DNA of 42,929 bases, taken from an uncultured Oscillospiraceae bacterium. Lineage in GTDB: Bacteria; Bacillota; Clostridia; Oscillospirales; Oscillospiraceae. Below, one piece after another: positions 16,003 to 24,080 of this stretch. Positions within the stretch are counted from its first letter, which is position 1; each line of letters opens with the position of its first letter. The notes under the pieces were generated by a model. The model did no database searches and was not told the origin of the DNA. It was given only the letters and a program-made list of their open reading frames with translations. The translations under genes were made by a program, and so were the position numbers. Location: assembly GCA_934660965.1 (NCBI GenBank), contig CAKUIM010000020.1, positions 1-42,929 on the forward strand, written 5' to 3'.

Positions 16003-16581
16003 TTATACGATCAGCCGGTCCAGCTTGGCCGCGTGGAGCGCCTTGCGGATGGCAAGGCCCAGGATGGGCGCGAAGATTACCGCCACCAGGCCGTTGAAGA
16101 GAGAAGACGGCACCTTCTCCAGAACGGCAAGCCACGCCGCGTCCGCCGTCAGGCCGTGGACGAACAGGCCGTTGTAGAAGAAGTTCTTGGTCAGGTACAG
16201 CACAATGTAGGTCACCGCCGCCGCCAGGGTGGAGACAAGCTCGCTTGCGTAATTGCTGCGCCGGCGGAACACGTAGACGAACATCACGCCTGCCACCAGG
16301 CCGTAAATGCCCTTGGTGACAAAGGTGATGGGGGCCTCCGCCACATAGGTGGGGTCGAAGAGGTCGAAGAACATGGAGCCCACGCCCGAGGCAAGGCCGC
16401 CCCACCAGGGCCCCAGCAAAATGCCGGACAGGGCGCACATCACGTTGCCCAGATGGAACCGCTTGACCCCCATAATCGCGGGGATTTTGATCTGCAGCTT
16501 GGAGCTCAGGGCCACCAGGGCCGCCATCATAGCCGCCACGCACAGTCTGCGCACGAACCGGCTGCTTTTGGATTCATTCAC
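16003..16581 (-). CDS. ECF transporter S component, candidate vitamin B6 (PdxU-like)
   Basis: A substrate-binding membrane subunit of an energy-coupling factor transporter, 192 residues with about six hydrophobic segments. The HLGNVMCALSGILLGPWWGGLASGVGSMFFDLF motif region (split around residue 50-80) is typical of the S-component fold. No ATPase or EcfT gene is adjacent, as expected for group II ECF systems that share a common module. It is divergent from a MocR/PdxR regulator, which points to a B6 vitamer, but the substrate is inferred from context only. The GTG at 16581 is preferred, because AGGAG lies 9 bases before it. The in-frame ATG at 16590 touches the ribosome site. Confidence 0.85.
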   Translation of the reverse strand: MNESKSSRFVRRLCVAAMMAALVALSSKLQIKIPAIMGVKRFHLGNVMCALSGILLGPWWGGLASGVGSMFFDLFDPTYVAEAPITFVTKGIYGLVAGVMFVYVFRRRSNYASELVSTLAAAVTYIVLYLTKNFFYNGLFVHGLTADAAWLAVLEKVPSSLFNGLVAVIFAPILGLAIRKALHAAKLDRLIV

Positions 16582-16610
16582 CGGAATCATCTCCTATTGC
16601 GACGTTCTCT

Positions 16611-16655
16611 TTGACATCGCCTGATCTTGGTGTTATTATACTCACATCTGACATC
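16611..16655 (+). promoter_or_regulatory. Promoter region of the MocR/PdxR gene
   Basis: TTGACA (16611-16616), 17 bases, TATTAT (16634-16639). TGACATC occurs twice, at 16612-16618 and 16649-16655, as direct repeats. Direct repeats are the usual operator form of MocR proteins. A TATAAT on the minus strand overlaps the same -10 region and could serve the ECF gene, so one bound regulator could affect both directions. Confidence 0.6.
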
Positions 16656-16707
16656 ATTTCTATATCCAGTTTTCATATTTTTTATGTGGTCAGTTTGAGG
16701 TGATTTT

Positions 16708-18093
16708 ATGCGCTCCGGCCTGCCCCTGCCCAGCCTTACCGGCGATCAGCCCCTCTATCAGCAGCTCTACCGCCATATTTCCGCCGCCATCCAGTCCGGC
16801 CAGGTCGCCCCGGGGGAGGGCCTGCCCTCCAAGCGGCAGCTGTGCGCCACCCTTGGGGTAAGCATGAGCACGGTGGAGACCGCCTATGCCATGCTGGTCA
16901 GCGAGGGCTACGTGATCTCCAGGCCCCGCAGCGGCTACACCGCCGCCCGGGTGGTGACGCTGCCCGCCCCCCAGGCGAGGCCCCTCCCCACCCCGCCGCC
17001 GGAGGAGCCGCCCGCCCGGGTCTGGCGCTATCAGTTCTCCACCGGCGCGGTGGACACCTCCCTCTTCCCCTTCTCCTCCTGGGCGCGCATCTCCAAGGAG
17101 GCCGTCTATCAGAATCCGGAGCTTCTGCAGCGGGGCCACGGCCAGGGGGACGAGCCGCTGCGCCGGGCTCTCTCCGACTTCCTCGCCCAGTACCGGGGGG
17201 TGCGCTGCACGCCGGAGCAGATTGTGGTGGGGGCCGGAACGGACTATCTGCTCTCCCTCCTGCTCCAGCTGCTGCCGGAGTGCGGCCAGGTGGCGCTGGA
17301 GGACCCGGGCTATCCCGCTGTCTACGCCGTGGCCCGGCGGCAGGGGCGGCAGGCGCTGCCCATCCCGGTGGACAGCGATGGGATGGAGCCCGATGCCCTG
17401 GAGCGCTCCGGCGCCCGCCTGGCCTACGTCACCCCCTCCCACCAGTTCCCCCTGGGCGTCACCATGCCCGCCCCCCGGCGCAGCCGCCTGCTCCAATGGG
17501 CAGCCGGGGAGGGGCGGTATCTGGTGGAGGACGATTACGACAGCGAGTTCCGCTACGCCTCCCGGCCCATCCCCGCCATGCAGGGCCAGGATCTTCACGA
17601 GAGCGTCGTCTACCTGGGCACCCTCTCCCGCTCCATCGCCCCCTCCATCCGGACGGCGTACATGATTCTCCCCCGGCCGCTGCTCCACCGCTACCGGCAG
17701 GAGTTCGCCGCCACGTCCTGCACCGTCTCCCGATTTGAGCAGGAGGCCCTGCGCCGCTTCGTCATCCAGGGGCTTTACGGGCGGCACCTGCGGCGGATGG
17801 GGGCTCTCTATCGAAAAAAGTGCGCCATCCTCACCCAGGCCCTGGCCTGCATCCCCGGCGCACGGCTGCGGGGGGAGCAGGCCGGGCTCCACTTCCTGCT
17901 CACCGTGCCCGGGCACACCGAGGACGAGCTGGTTCGCGCCGCGGCGGCGCAGGGGGTGCGGGTTCACCCCTTGAGCCAGTACTGCCACAGCGGCGCGCCT
18001 CCCCTCCCCTCCACCCTGGTGCTGGGCTTTGCCGGCCTGTCGGAGGAGGAGCTCACCCGGGCCGCCGGGCTGCTGCGCCTGGCCTTTTCATAA
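16708..18093 (+). CDS. MocR/PdxR-type GntR-aminotransferase fusion regulator
   Basis: A 461-residue regulator: an N-terminal GntR winged helix (about 1-75, LPSKRQLCATLGVSMSTVETAYAMLVSEGYV) joined to a fold-type I aminotransferase domain (about 115-455). PdxR-type members sense pyridoxal phosphate and control B6 synthesis or salvage. The adjacent divergent ECF S component fits that. Oddly, the position of the PLP-binding Lys, in the TFSKS motif of GabR-like proteins, reads TLSRS here (Arg308). The effector may thus bind without a Schiff base, or be something else. A GAGGTGA site precedes the start. Confidence 0.92.
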   Translation: MRSGLPLPSLTGDQPLYQQLYRHISAAIQSGQVAPGEGLPSKRQLCATLGVSMSTVETAYAMLVSEGYVISRPRSGYTAARVVTLPAPQARPLPTPPPEEPPARVWRYQFSTGAVDTSLFPFSSWARISKEAVYQNPELLQRGHGQGDEPLRRALSDFLAQYRGVRCTPEQIVVGAGTDYLLSLLLQLLPECGQVALEDPGYPAVYAVARRQGRQALPIPVDSDGMEPDALERSGARLAYVTPSHQFPLGVTMPAPRRSRLLQWAAGEGRYLVEDDYDSEFRYASRPIPAMQGQDLHESVVYLGTLSRSIAPSIRTAYMILPRPLLHRYRQEFAATSCTVSRFEQEALRRFVIQGLYGRHLRRMGALYRKKCAILTQALACIPGARLRGEQAGLHFLLTVPGHTEDELVRAAAAQGVRVHPLSQYCHSGAPPLPSTLVLGFAGLSEEELTRAAGLLRLAFS

Positions 18094-18108
18094 ATGCAGC
18101 AAAAGGCG

Positions 18109-18142
18109 GCGCCGCCCCGCGCAAATATGCGCGGGGCGGCGC
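18109..18142. terminator. Strong hairpin between convergent genes
   Basis: GCGCCGCCCCGCGC (18109-18122) pairs perfectly over 14 bp with 18129-18142 around the loop AAATAT. There is no clean T-run, but its place between converging stops suggests a terminator for both. Confidence 0.65.
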
Positions 18143-18163
18143 TGCCATGAGAGAGGAAGGTTT

Positions 18164-19042
18164 TCAGCTCAGATGGGGAATCTTCAGAATGTCCCGGGCC
18201 TCGTCGGGCGTGGCGACCTCCAGACCCAGCTCGCGGATGATGCGCACGGCACGCTCCACCATCTCGGCGTTGCTCTTGAGGAGCCGGCCGGGAGCATAGT
18301 AAATGTTGTCCTCCATGCCCACGCGGGCGCCGCCGCCCTTGAGAACGGTCATGGCCATGCCGGGAACGTGGTTCTTGGCTCCGATGGAGATGGTGCTGAA
18401 GTTGACGAACTGGTCCCGGGGCAGCTTGCGGATCATGAAGTCCAGATTCTCCTCGGAGAAGGAGATGGCGCCCTGGCTGATGCGGTCCATGCCCATCACA
18501 AAGGACAGGGACACCGGCCCCTCCAGCACGCCGGCGGGCTGAAGGATGTTGAACACGTCCTCAATGGCGGTGGGCTCGAAGCACTCCAGCTCGGGCTTGA
18601 TGCCCATATCCTTCATCATCTTGGCGTACTTGATGAGGAAGTCGCGGTACCACTCGTAGACGAAGGTACGGCCGTCCCAGGAGGTGGAGATGAGGGAGCA
18701 GTCCAGAGAGCACATATCGGGCTTAACGAGGTTGGGGTCGTAGAGCAGCTTCATGCCGTCCTCAGCGCCGGTGCCGGCGCGGTTGGCGGGGGCTGTGGAG
18801 TACTGGGTGACCAGGTTGCACTTGGCGCGGACACGGGAGCCGATCTCGTTATAGACGTTAGGGTCGTTGGTGGAAAGGCCCTCCTTGTCCCGGGCGTGGA
18901 TGTGGACGATGGCCGCGCCGGCGTTGTAGCAGTCATAGGCGGACTGGGCGATCTCCTCCGGGGTAATGGGCAGGTTGGGGTTGGCATCCTTGCCGTGGAA
19001 GGCGCCGGTCTGGGCAACGGTAATAATTACTTTACGGGCCAT
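18164..19042 (-). CDS. BKACE (DUF849) beta-keto acid cleavage enzyme
   Basis: A member of the beta-keto acid cleavage enzyme family, whose prototype Kce condenses 3-keto-5-aminohexanoate with acetyl-CoA to give acetoacetate and a CoA ester. The 292-residue protein has the metal ligands His47 and His49 in VHIHARD and Glu244 in RVGMEDN. The N-terminal KVIITVAQTG strand is typical. The usual lysine-fermentation neighbours (KamA, KamDE, Kdd) are absent, so the substrate is probably another beta-keto acid. It is the second gene of a minus-strand operon after a DASS carrier, which suggests that the substrate or its precursor is an anionic acid taken up from outside. Confidence 0.92.
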   Translation of the reverse strand: MARKVIITVAQTGAFHGKDANPNLPITPEEIAQSAYDCYNAGAAIVHIHARDKEGLSTNDPNVYNEIGSRVRAKCNLVTQYSTAPANRAGTGAEDGMKLLYDPNLVKPDMCSLDCSLISTSWDGRTFVYEWYRDFLIKYAKMMKDMGIKPELECFEPTAIEDVFNILQPAGVLEGPVSLSFVMGMDRISQGAISFSEENLDFMIRKLPRDQFVNFSTISIGAKNHVPGMAMTVLKGGGARVGMEDNIYYAPGRLLKSNAEMVERAVRIIRELGLEVATPDEARDILKIPHLS

Positions 19043-19099
19043 ATTGCAGCATCCTTTCTTGGTTTTGATATGAATTCAGACAGCACGCAAAAGCACTTT

Positions 19100-20566
19100 T
19101 CAGCCGCCCGTAAGGGCGCAGCCGATGGGGTAACCCACAAATGCGATGACGATCGAGCTCAGGATGATCATGGCGACAGCCAGCGGATAGATTTTCTTGG
19201 AGCTGCTGTAGCTGTCGCCGTGGAGCATGGCGATGGGGGCGAAGGAGGAAGGCAGCAGGTAAGCGCAGGAGCCGCACATGGTGGTCACCAGAGCCATGCC
19301 TGCCGGATTGAAGCCGGTGGTGGCCATGGCCACCGCAACGCCTACGGTGGTCATCACCGTGATGGTGGATACGTTGGAGGCGAAGTTTGTCATCACAACG
19401 CCAGCAGCGGCCAGCAGCAGCACCACAAGGCTGGTGGGCAGGCGCTCGGTCAGCGGAGAGATCCCCTGGGTGATTGCGGCCACGATGCCGGTGGACTCCG
19501 CGCTCATGGCGCTGCCCAGGTAGATACCGATGGCCACGAAGAACAGGATGCCCCAGTTGGTCTTGTGGTTGACCACGTCCTTCACGTCCAGCAGGGGCTT
19601 GTCATTCACGCAGACGATGGACAGCACCGCCACCGCCACGATGGCCCAGAACACAATGCCATAGGAGTTGAGCTTGGTGATCCAGGCAGCGGAGGAGATC
19701 ATGGTGAGAATGCTGGGCACAATCCACAGCAGCACGGTGATGCCGAACACAGCCACAGTGATCTTTTCCCGCAGGTCCATCTTCTCCCGCTTGCCGATGA
19801 CGTTCTCGATCTTGAAGTCGGCAAACTTGGACATGTCAGGACGGGTAAACAGGCGGAAGATGATGCACATGGCAACGAAGAGCACCAGCGCGGTGGGCAG
19901 GCCGAAGGCCATGTAGTCAAACATGCTGATGGTGTTGCCGGTAGCAGAGGAATAGATGCCCATGCCCAGCAGGGCCAGGGAGTGGGAAATCGGAGTGGAG
20001 GTGCCGCCGATGATCACGCCGTAAATGGCGATGATGTTGGCGATGTGGGTGTAGGACGAGCCCTTCTCATAGCCCAGTTCCCTATAGACCCGGGGGCAGA
20101 AGGCAAGCATAAACGCCGTGGCTGCCACCTGATCCAGGAAGGCGCCCAGGATGAAGCCCAGCACGCCCAGCGACAGGGTAAAGGTCCAGGGTGTGCGGTT
20201 GACGGCCTTCAGCCCCATGAATTTGCCCACCACCCGGTCGATAAAGCCCACCTCGGTGAGGGCGTGGGTGAGCAGGAAGCTCATCAGGATGAGATAGATG
20301 ATCCAGCCGCCCAGGGTACCGGCGATGGCGGCGTTGAGAGTGCACACGCCGCTTAGAGACAGCAGCACGCACGCCAGCATGGCCGGCCAGACCGTGTCAA
20401 CCAGCGACAGGGTAAGAACAACCGTGATAAAAGTACCGATCACCCGCATGCCCACCTGGGTCAGCGGCGCCACGGGAGGCAGGAACCAGAAGATCAGGTA
20501 GATCGCCGCACACACCAAGAGTTTTATGAGTCTCGGCATCGGCATGGAAAAGCGCTGTTTCTCCAT
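19100..20566 (-). CDS. DASS family (SLC13-like) anion/dicarboxylate carrier
   Basis: A 488-residue integral membrane protein with about 11-13 hydrophobic segments. Features typical of the divalent anion:sodium symporter family are the IIGGTSTPISHS loop in the first half and the TNFASNVSTITV loop in the second, which correspond to the two Ser-Asn-Thr substrate and sodium sites. Relatives carry succinate, malate, 2-oxoglutarate or tartrate. It is the first gene after a sigma-54-type promoter and precedes the BKACE gene, so it likely imports that pathway's substrate. AGGAGAG lies 8 bases before the start. Confidence 0.92.
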   Translation of the reverse strand: MEKQRFSMPMPRLIKLLVCAAIYLIFWFLPPVAPLTQVGMRVIGTFITVVLTLSLVDTVWPAMLACVLLSLSGVCTLNAAIAGTLGGWIIYLILMSFLLTHALTEVGFIDRVVGKFMGLKAVNRTPWTFTLSLGVLGFILGAFLDQVAATAFMLAFCPRVYRELGYEKGSSYTHIANIIAIYGVIIGGTSTPISHSLALLGMGIYSSATGNTISMFDYMAFGLPTALVLFVAMCIIFRLFTRPDMSKFADFKIENVIGKREKMDLREKITVAVFGITVLLWIVPSILTMISSAAWITKLNSYGIVFWAIVAVAVLSIVCVNDKPLLDVKDVVNHKTNWGILFFVAIGIYLGSAMSAESTGIVAAITQGISPLTERLPTSLVVLLLAAAGVVMTNFASNVSTITVMTTVGVAVAMATTGFNPAGMALVTTMCGSCAYLLPSSFAPIAMLHGDSYSSSKKIYPLAVAMIILSSIVIAFVGYPIGCALTGG

Positions 20567-20697
20567 ACTTGTTCTCTCCTTTTTCTCTTTTCGGGATTCG
20601 CCTTGTCAGGGGATTTGCTCTTTGCAGTTCAAGCTTGTCTGCGCCCCTCCTCTCCGGCAGAAAATGATCGGGGCTTTGTCTGTACGCCAATATTAAA

Positions 20698-20714
20698 AGC
20701 AAGTTTTGTGCCAA
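20698..20714 (-). promoter_or_regulatory. Sigma-54 (-24/-12) promoter, minus strand
   Basis: On the minus strand, TTGGCAC-A-AAAC-TTGCT matches the sigma-54 consensus YTGGCAC-R-N4-TTGCW at every defined position, with GG and GC exactly 10 bases apart. The start would fall near 20687, leaving about 120 bases of leader before the DASS carrier gene. Confidence 0.85.
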
Positions 20715-20804
20715 CTCGATTTTCGTTGATGCAAACTGCCAAAACCTATGCTATTATAAGGGAAAATGATTTGCACATACTCCAATTTCCCCCCTCCGTT
20801 CCCC

Positions 20805-20836
20805 ATCACTTTTGATAACCCGTTATCACTTTTGAT
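20805..20836. promoter_or_regulatory. Paired dyads, likely activator binding sites (UAS)
   Basis: ATCACTTTTGAT occurs twice, at 20805-20816 and 20825-20836, exactly 20 bases apart, which is two helical turns. Each copy is itself a dyad, ATCA-N4-TGAT. Between them, GATAAC-CC-GTTATC forms a further dyad. The sites lie about 125-145 bases upstream of the minus sigma-54 start and about 175-195 upstream of the plus one, typical enhancer distances. The PAS/AAA+ activator of this cluster is the obvious candidate to bind here. Confidence 0.7.
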
Positions 20837-20917
20837 GGTTTTTCTTCGCCGTTATTCCGGCCGGACATCGCCGCAGGCCCCCCGTCCAGCCTCCGCCATA
20901 GGGGAAAATGCCCCGAA

Positions 20918-20979
20918 AAACGGCAGCTTTGTCCGGTCATTCTCTCCCGCCCTGCCGGAAATGCGGCCCGCTGCCGTTT
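20918..20979. repeat. Inverted repeat next to the plus-strand sigma-54 promoter
   Basis: AAACGGCAGC (20918-20927) and GCTGCCGTTT (20970-20979) are perfect inverted copies separated by 42 bases, ending one base before the -24 element. An inner TCCGG/CCGGA pair is also present. Its role is unknown. It could be a further regulator site or affect DNA bending between enhancer and promoter. Confidence 0.5.
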
Positions 20980-20996
20980 CTGGCATCAATCTTGCT
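20980..20996 (+). promoter_or_regulatory. Sigma-54 (-24/-12) promoter, plus strand
   Basis: CTGGCAT-C-AATC-TTGCT has GG (20982-20983) and GC (20994-20995) exactly 10 bases apart and keeps the TGGCA and TTGCT blocks. The start would be near 21007, about 45 bases before the CoA-transferase gene. Confidence 0.8.
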
Positions 20997-21051
20997 TTTA
21001 CATATGGATAAGCAATATGCTGACCATTACAGAAAAGAAAGGTGAATCACC

Positions 21052-22611
21052 ATGGCAAACTTCATCACAGCAGCCCAGGCGGCGCAGCTGGTCAAGGACG
21101 GGGACACCGTCGCCTTCGGGGGCTTTGGGGCGTACTGCGGACCCGACGCCCTGCTCGCCGCCCTGGGCGCGCGCTTCCGGGAGACCGGCGCGCCCACAAA
21201 CCTCACCAGCGTCACCGGCATCAGCTGCGGCGACAACTCCGGCGGCGAGGTGGGCATGAACCAGGTGGCCTATGAGGGCCTGCTGGGTACCATCATCGCC
21301 GGCCACCTGGGCAACCCGCCCCGGCTGGGCGCCCTGGCCGCCCAGGACAAGGTGGCGGCCTACTGCCTGCCCCTGGGGGTGGTGATGAACCTCTACCGGG
21401 CCATCGCCGCCAAAAAGAGCGGCGTTCTCACCAGCGTGGGCCTGGGCACCTATGCAGACCCCCGGGTGGAGGGCTGCAAGATCAACGGCAAGGCCCGGGC
21501 CCAGGGCCGGGAGGTGGTGCGGCTGCTGGAGCTGGGCGGCAAGGCACAGCTCTTCTACCCCGCCTTCCCCATCAATATCTGCTTTATCCGGGGCAGCTAC
21601 GCCGATGAGCAGGGCAACATCTCGGTGGAGCGGGAGGCCCTTACCGGCGCGGAGCTTGAAATCGCCGCCGCCACCCGCAACAGCGGCGGCATCGTGGTGG
21701 TGCAGGTGGAGCGCATTGTGGAGGGCGGCTCCCTCCATCCCCGGCGGGTGCGCATCCACCGCTCGCTGGTGGACTACGTGGTGGAGGCGCCCGCCGGCCA
21801 GAGCTATGCCGCGGCCTACCGGCCGGAGCTGGACGGCACGGTCCGCTGCCCGGTGGACGCCCTGGAGCCCATGGAGCTTACCGTGCGCAAAGTCATCGCC
21901 CGCCGGGCGGCCATGGAGCTGCGCGAGGGCTGTGTCATCAACCTGGGCATCGGCCTGCCCTCGGGGGTGGGGAGCGTGGCAAACGAAGAGGGCATCACCG
22001 CCCTGCTGTCCCTGGAGTCCGGCCCCCTGGGGGGCGTGCCGGTGGAGGGGCTGGGCTTTGCCGCGTCGGTGAACCCCGAGACCATCAACTCCCTGTGCGA
22101 CACCTTTGACCTCTACGACGGCGGCTACCTTGACATGACCTTCCTGGGGGCGGCCGAAATCGACCGGCACGGCAACGTGAATGTGTCGAAGTTCGGCACC
22201 CGCTGCACCGGCCCGGGCGGCTTCATCAACATCTCCCAGAACACCCCCCGGGTCTTTTTCCTGGGCACCTTCACTGCGGGCAAAAGTAAGCTCGACATCG
22301 CGGACGGTGCGCTTCACATCGTGGAGGACGGCGCGGGCATGAAGTTTGTGGACGCCGTACAGCAGATCACCTTCTCGGCGGACTACGCCTGCACCTCCGG
22401 GCAGGAGGTGTGGTACATCACCGAGCGCGCGGTGTTCCGCCTGACGCCGGAGCGCCTCATGCTCACCGAGATCGCCCCGGGGGCGGACCTGGAGCGGGAC
22501 ATCCTTGCCCACATGGCCTTCCGTCCCCTCATCGCCCCCGATCTCAAGCCCATGGACCCAAGGCTCTTCCGCCCCGATGTCATGGGGATTGCCCGGGATG
22601 GGGGCCGGTAA
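21052..22611 (+). CDS. Acyl-CoA:acetate/3-ketoacid CoA-transferase
   Basis: A 519-residue family I CoA-transferase with both subunits fused, like YdiF and propionate CoA-transferase. The N-terminal half contains VAFGGFGAYCGP, and the C-terminal half the GIGLPSGVGSVANEEG segment and the catalytic Glu in LESGPLGG (about Glu322), which forms the glutamyl-CoA thioester. It moves CoA between short-chain acids. Next to BKACE, which yields acetoacetate and an acyl-CoA, it could convert acetoacetate to acetoacetyl-CoA. It is the first gene after the plus-strand sigma-54 promoter, with an AAAGGTGA site, and overlaps the next gene by 14 bases. Confidence 0.93.
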   Translation: MANFITAAQAAQLVKDGDTVAFGGFGAYCGPDALLAALGARFRETGAPTNLTSVTGISCGDNSGGEVGMNQVAYEGLLGTIIAGHLGNPPRLGALAAQDKVAAYCLPLGVVMNLYRAIAAKKSGVLTSVGLGTYADPRVEGCKINGKARAQGREVVRLLELGGKAQLFYPAFPINICFIRGSYADEQGNISVEREALTGAELEIAAATRNSGGIVVVQVERIVEGGSLHPRRVRIHRSLVDYVVEAPAGQSYAAAYRPELDGTVRCPVDALEPMELTVRKVIARRAAMELREGCVINLGIGLPSGVGSVANEEGITALLSLESGPLGGVPVEGLGFAASVNPETINSLCDTFDLYDGGYLDMTFLGAAEIDRHGNVNVSKFGTRCTGPGGFINISQNTPRVFFLGTFTAGKSKLDIADGALHIVEDGAGMKFVDAVQQITFSADYACTSGQEVWYITERAVFRLTPERLMLTEIAPGADLERDILAHMAFRPLIAPDLKPMDPRLFRPDVMGIARDGGR

Positions 22612-23983
22612 GGGCAGCGCCGCCGGGACTTTCAAAGGCATTTCCCCGCGGCAGATCGTGCTGATTCTCTGCTCCCTCATCCCCCCCGCCCTCATCCTGG
22701 CCCTGTGCCCCTTCGGGCTGACCCTGACCCAGGCAGCGGTGGCGGCGCTGCTGGTGCTGACCGTAATCTGGTGGGTATCAAAGCTGGTGGACCGCACCAT
22801 TGCCTCCATCGTCTTGCTGCTGGGCTTCTTCCTCTTCGGCGGCGTAGGCCCCCGCACGGTGTTCTCCTTCCCCCTGTCCGAGACCTTTGTGCTCATCATC
22901 CTCTCCTTCCTCTTCTCCGAGGGGGTGAAAAACAGCGGCCTGCTCGACAAGCTCCTGCTGCCTGTCCTCTCCCGCTTTGCCCGCAGCCCGGGCCGGGCGC
23001 TGGGCTCCATGCTGGTCATCAACCTTGTGATGATCTTTATCATCCCCCAGCCCTTTTCCCGCATCATCCTGTGCGCCGTCATCTACGACCGGTTTTTTCG
23101 GGCCGCCGGTATGGACGACGACCTTCGCAGCGCCCTGCTTTTGAGCCTTCACATGTGCGCCATCACGGTGAACATGGCCTTTCTCCGGGGGGACCTCATC
23201 CTCAATAACGCCCTTTTGAGCATAAGCGGCGCGGGCTATTCGGAGCTGACCTGGATGAAGTATATGGCCGTGCCGTCCCTTGTGTACAGCGTGCTGTTCC
23301 TTGTGCTGCTGCGCATCGTATTCCGCCGCCCCATGGCCGCCTACCCCGCCGTCACGCCGGAAAAGGCCGCGCCCTGGACGAAGGCGGAGCGGCGCAGCCT
23401 CATCGTGCTGCTTATCGTCATCCTGCTGTGGGCCGCCGAGGATCTTCACGGCGTAAGCGGCACCATCATCGTGGCCGCGGGCACCCTTCTGATGGTCCCC
23501 CTGGGGCTGCTGCGCCCTGCCGACCTGAAGTGCATCGATGTCAAGCTTCTTGTCTTTCTCACCGCTGCCTTCTCCATCGGCGGGGTGATGAAGGGCAGCG
23601 GCACCGCCCAGGTGATTTTCTCCCAGTTCGCCCCCCTCTTCCCCGACCACTTCTCGCTGCTGTACCTGTTCATCATCCTGGTGGTGAGCATGGCCATGCA
23701 CATGCTGCTGGGCAGCTCCATCACCACCATGTCGGTGGTGGTGCCCAGCCTTCTCATCATTGCCGATGGGGTGGCGCCTACGCCGGTGCTGCTCTTCTCC
23801 ATCTACATCATGGCCTCCGCCCATTGCGTGCTGCCCTTCCACAACGTCATCACCATGATCGGCGAGGGACGGGGCTGCTTCCGCAGCCGGGACATGCTCC
23901 GCTGCGGCCTTTCCGCCACGGCGCCCATCCTTCTGGCCGTTTTGTTCCTTTTCTACGGCTGGTGGCGGCTTATGGGGGCATGA
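22598..23983 (+). CDS. Second SLC13/DASS-like permease
   Basis: A 461-residue membrane protein with about 11-12 hydrophobic segments, distantly like SLC13/DASS and other ion-transporter superfamily carriers. The two-repeat layout shows in VINLVMIFIIPQPFSRI and in LLGSSITTMSVVVPSLL. I set the start at the ATG 22598, inside the end of the CoA-transferase gene. Upstream in-frame codons lie deeper within that gene and lack hydrophobic coding. Two anion carriers in one regulon suggest two substrates, or uptake of one compound and export of a product. The specificity cannot be read. Confidence 0.85.
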   Translation: MGAGKGSAAGTFKGISPRQIVLILCSLIPPALILALCPFGLTLTQAAVAALLVLTVIWWVSKLVDRTIASIVLLLGFFLFGGVGPRTVFSFPLSETFVLIILSFLFSEGVKNSGLLDKLLLPVLSRFARSPGRALGSMLVINLVMIFIIPQPFSRIILCAVIYDRFFRAAGMDDDLRSALLLSLHMCAITVNMAFLRGDLILNNALLSISGAGYSELTWMKYMAVPSLVYSVLFLVLLRIVFRRPMAAYPAVTPEKAAPWTKAERRSLIVLLIVILLWAAEDLHGVSGTIIVAAGTLLMVPLGLLRPADLKCIDVKLLVFLTAAFSIGGVMKGSGTAQVIFSQFAPLFPDHFSLLYLFIILVVSMAMHMLLGSSITTMSVVVPSLLIIADGVAPTPVLLFSIYIMASAHCVLPFHNVITMIGEGRGCFRSRDMLRCGLSATAPILLAVLFLFYGWWRLMGA

Positions 23984-23998
23984 TCATGCAGAACGCCC

Positions 23999-24027
23999 TT
24001 GCCATTTCTCCCAATGCGTGATACCAT
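23999..24027 (+). promoter_or_regulatory. Candidate promoter of the sigma-54 activator gene
   Basis: TTGCCA (23999-24004), 17 bases, TACCAT (24022-24027). It would let the activator be made independently of its own sigma-54 targets. A GC-rich hairpin, GGCGCGC and GCGCGCC, follows in the leader at about 24042-24060. Confidence 0.5.
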
Positions 24028-24080
24028 CCTTATAAAAGCAGGGCGCGCCGGCAGCGCGCCGCGCACAGGAGGGGATGACC

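Noticed and set aside
16582..16590. ATG at 16590 as the start of the ECF S component
   Set aside because: AGGAG directly abuts this ATG, leaving no spacing. The GTG nine bases further fits better.
20726..20757. Sigma-70 promoter TTGATG...TATTAT on the plus strand
   Set aside because: The spacer is 20 bases. A TG before the -10 makes some activity possible, but the two sigma-54 sites explain the region better.
20836..20856. A further -24/-12 site on the plus strand (GG...GC near 20838-20850)
   Set aside because: The spacing between GG and GC is 9 bases rather than 10, and the flanking bases do not fit.
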